Shown piece after piece: positions 27,501-30,500 of a DNA stretch of 64,000 nucleotides. The stretch spans positions 222,282 to 286,281 of the forward strand of contig CH003371.1 in the NCBI GenBank assembly GCA_000149265.1, read 5' to 3'. The notes beneath the pieces are model-generated. The model made no database searches. It was not told the origin of the DNA and saw nothing but the letters and a program-made list of their open reading frames with translations. The DNA is from Ciona savignyi. Its lineage: Eukaryota; Chordata; Ascidiacea; Phlebobranchia; Cionidae. The position numbers were made by a program, and so were the translations under genes. Each line of letters opens with the position of its first letter. Positions within the stretch are counted from its first letter, which is position 1.

Positions 27501-30500
27501 AACAGGACTTTTAGGGGGGAAGAGAAAACCACTTACTCAAATTAGTAACAGGACTTTTGGGGGGGAAGAGAAAACCACTTGCTCAAATTAGTAACAGGAC
27601 TTTTAGGGGGGAAGAGAAAACCACTTGCTCAAATTAGTAACAGGACTTTTAGGGGGGAAGAGAAAACCACTTGCTCAAATTAGTAACAGGACTTTTGGGG
27701 GGGAAGAGAAAACCACTTACTCAAATTAGTAACAGGACTTTTGGGGGGGAAGAGAAAACCACTTGCTCAAATTAGTAACAGGACTTTTAGGGGGGAAGAG
27801 AAAACCACTTGCTCAAATTAGTAACAGGACTTTTAGGGGGGAAGAGAAAACCACTTGCTCAAATTAGTAACAGGACTTTTGGGGGGGAAGAGAAAACCAC
27901 TTACTCAAATTAGTAACAGGACTTTTGGGGGGGAAGAGAAAACCACTTGCTCAAATTAGTAACAGGACTTTTAGGGGGGAAGAGAAAACCACTTGCTCAA
28001 ATTAGTAACAGGACTTTTAGGGGGGAAGAGAAAACCACTTGCTCAAATTAGTAACATGCGTTTTTGACAGGGGGGGAGGGGGGAGGGGCAACCTATTTGC
28101 TCAAATTACATTTACTGGGTTGGTGTTAGTCTTATTTGATTCTTTAGTAGTGGATATAAAGTACTAGGCCGAAAGTACTAGTTAGAAGCCTATTAGAACA
28201 TTAGAAGCCATTTTTTGAGAAGTGGGGGGGAGGTGCAACCACTTGCTCAAAGGACAATTAATGGGTTGGTGTTATCTTAACTGATTCCAGCCTTTTAAGG
28301 GGGACAAGCGAGAGAAAATCCAAATGCTGAAAGTACAACTAATGACTTAGTGTTATGTGATTTTTTTTAGAAGAAGTAAAGTAACAAGCCTTTTATGGGT
28401 AGGGGAAGAGGAAATCCACATACAATTAATGAGTTGGCGTTAGTGTTATGTGATTTTTCATTAGTAGATGTGAAGTAACAGGTCTTCTAGGGGAGGGGGG
28501 TGGAAGAGAGAAGTAAGGATAAGAGGAAATGGGAGAAGAAAGGGAAGGCAAACTACCATTAAAAATGACAATTAGAGGATTGGGTTTAGTGTTATGACTG
28601 TGATTGGAGTTCCAGTTATTTATAGGATTGAGATTAATATTTGGGGCAAGGTTAGTATTAGTTTAAAACAGGCTAGAAAAATTAATTTTTATTCTAATTA
28701 TGTTTTAGTCATTCATACATACATTTTTTCTTTGTTTAGATGTTAACCTAATCTCTTTATTGTGATGTAACAGGCAGATGATGATGTCATAAACGAAGAG
28801 GTGGATGTTGAAAATGACGAAGAAAATGAAAGTAAGAATTTTGTTGTTACAACTGCATAATAAACCTTTAACTCTTTAAAAACGAGATTATTTTGCGCAG
28901 TTTTGCCTGTTTTGATGTAGGTTCGAAACTGGTCACTAACAAGTCGGTTGTGTCCTTGGGCAAGGCAGTTAACGGACATTGCCTGTACCCATCAATTTAA
29001 TGGGTTCTACCAAATTGAAGGAACATGTGAATTATACAACACACTGCAATAGCTCCGGTAACCTGACGGTTTGGGAGAGGTGATCTGACAATTGCCTGTG
29101 TGATAACCTCCTTGGTTTTCCCATTCACAAGAATAAACATGAATATCCTATCCTATCTAGACGACACAGTATCAGCGATCAGTATATCCGACGTATCGAG
29201 TGTGGCCCAAACCAACTTCCCATCCTCCAATCTACCATTCCTCGTCATCCAACCAACCGAATCAGCACGACAACGCCTACCAAGCCGACCAGGCCCCCTA
29301 ACCCCTGGTATCGTGATGCCATCAGTAAGTTATTCAGAATTTTTGAAAGTTTACTTGGAATTTTTTTCAGTTGCCACATCATTTTTCTTTCCAATTCAAA
29401 AAAAAAATTCATATTTTCATATATTTTCCTAACCCTTAATATTTTCCAAACCCACGCGATCATCAGTAAGTTATTCAGAATTTTTCTTTATTTTATACAT
29501 TTATCCGGATCAACGTAATCTTTCTTGTCCTTTGAATTGGAATAACGAATTTTTTAGTCTGACTCCCTTTTATCAAGTAAATTAGGCAAAAAACCTTTAG
29601 AAAAAAGCATTGCACAAACCCTTGGAATTAAAATAAAAAACCAACAATTATTTTCCACTCAATATGTTCTGTTGTTTAGAATTTTACAACGTTTACTTTG
29701 AATTTGAATTTTTTTTCAGTAGCCACATCATTTTTCTGTTTGAAACGTTATATTGAATTTTTATGTAGTCTATGTGCCTTTTATCAAGTAATTGGGCAGA
29801 GCATAAACCCTTAGAATTAAAATAAAAAACAACTTTCCATTAAATATGTTCTGTTGTTCAGAATTTTCCTAAGTTTACTTTTCAGTAAAATTTTTTTTTC
29901 AGTAAAATTTTTTTCAGTAGCTACATCATTTTTCTGAGTGTTCGAAATGCTATAATAAATTTTCATGTAGTGTGGGTGCCCTTGGAATTAAAAAAAATAA
30001 AAACAAAAATAAACTAAAAACCCATGGAATTAAAATAAAAACCAACATTCCATTAAATATGTTCTGCCCCAGATGACTGAAGACGGAGATGGGATAGTCC
30101 CCTGCACCCCCACCCTTGTAACCCATCGTCACGATGAGGGTTACCATGCCATCAGTTCACCCCGTGTGCCCCATGGGGCTGGGGGACAACCAATCCGGTT
30201 CAGATTCGAAGATATCTCGTCTGGAAACCTCTTCGAGAATCTACCAGGAGGTAACATTATGATGGTGTTGTTAACTTTTGATTTTCGTATTATGTTTTTA
30301 AAGTTTCATATTATGTTTTTAAAGGACAGTACTTAAGTATATTCACTAAATGAAGGTTACTTTTTGATTATATCTCGGATTCTGTTCATTAAAGTACAGT
30401 ACATTTTTGATGTTTGTTTTTTTCTCTTATGTTTAGAAACCACAACATATTATCTGTAGAAACTAATGAGCTGAACAAATCTTTTAGTGTGCAATCCTAG

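Noticed and set aside
26175..28051. 46-bp repeats as a CRISPR-like array or coding repeat
   Set aside because: Units abut with no unique spacers, the setting is a eukaryotic intron, and the open frames through it (ISNRTFRGEEK type) exist only because 46-bp units shift frame between stops.
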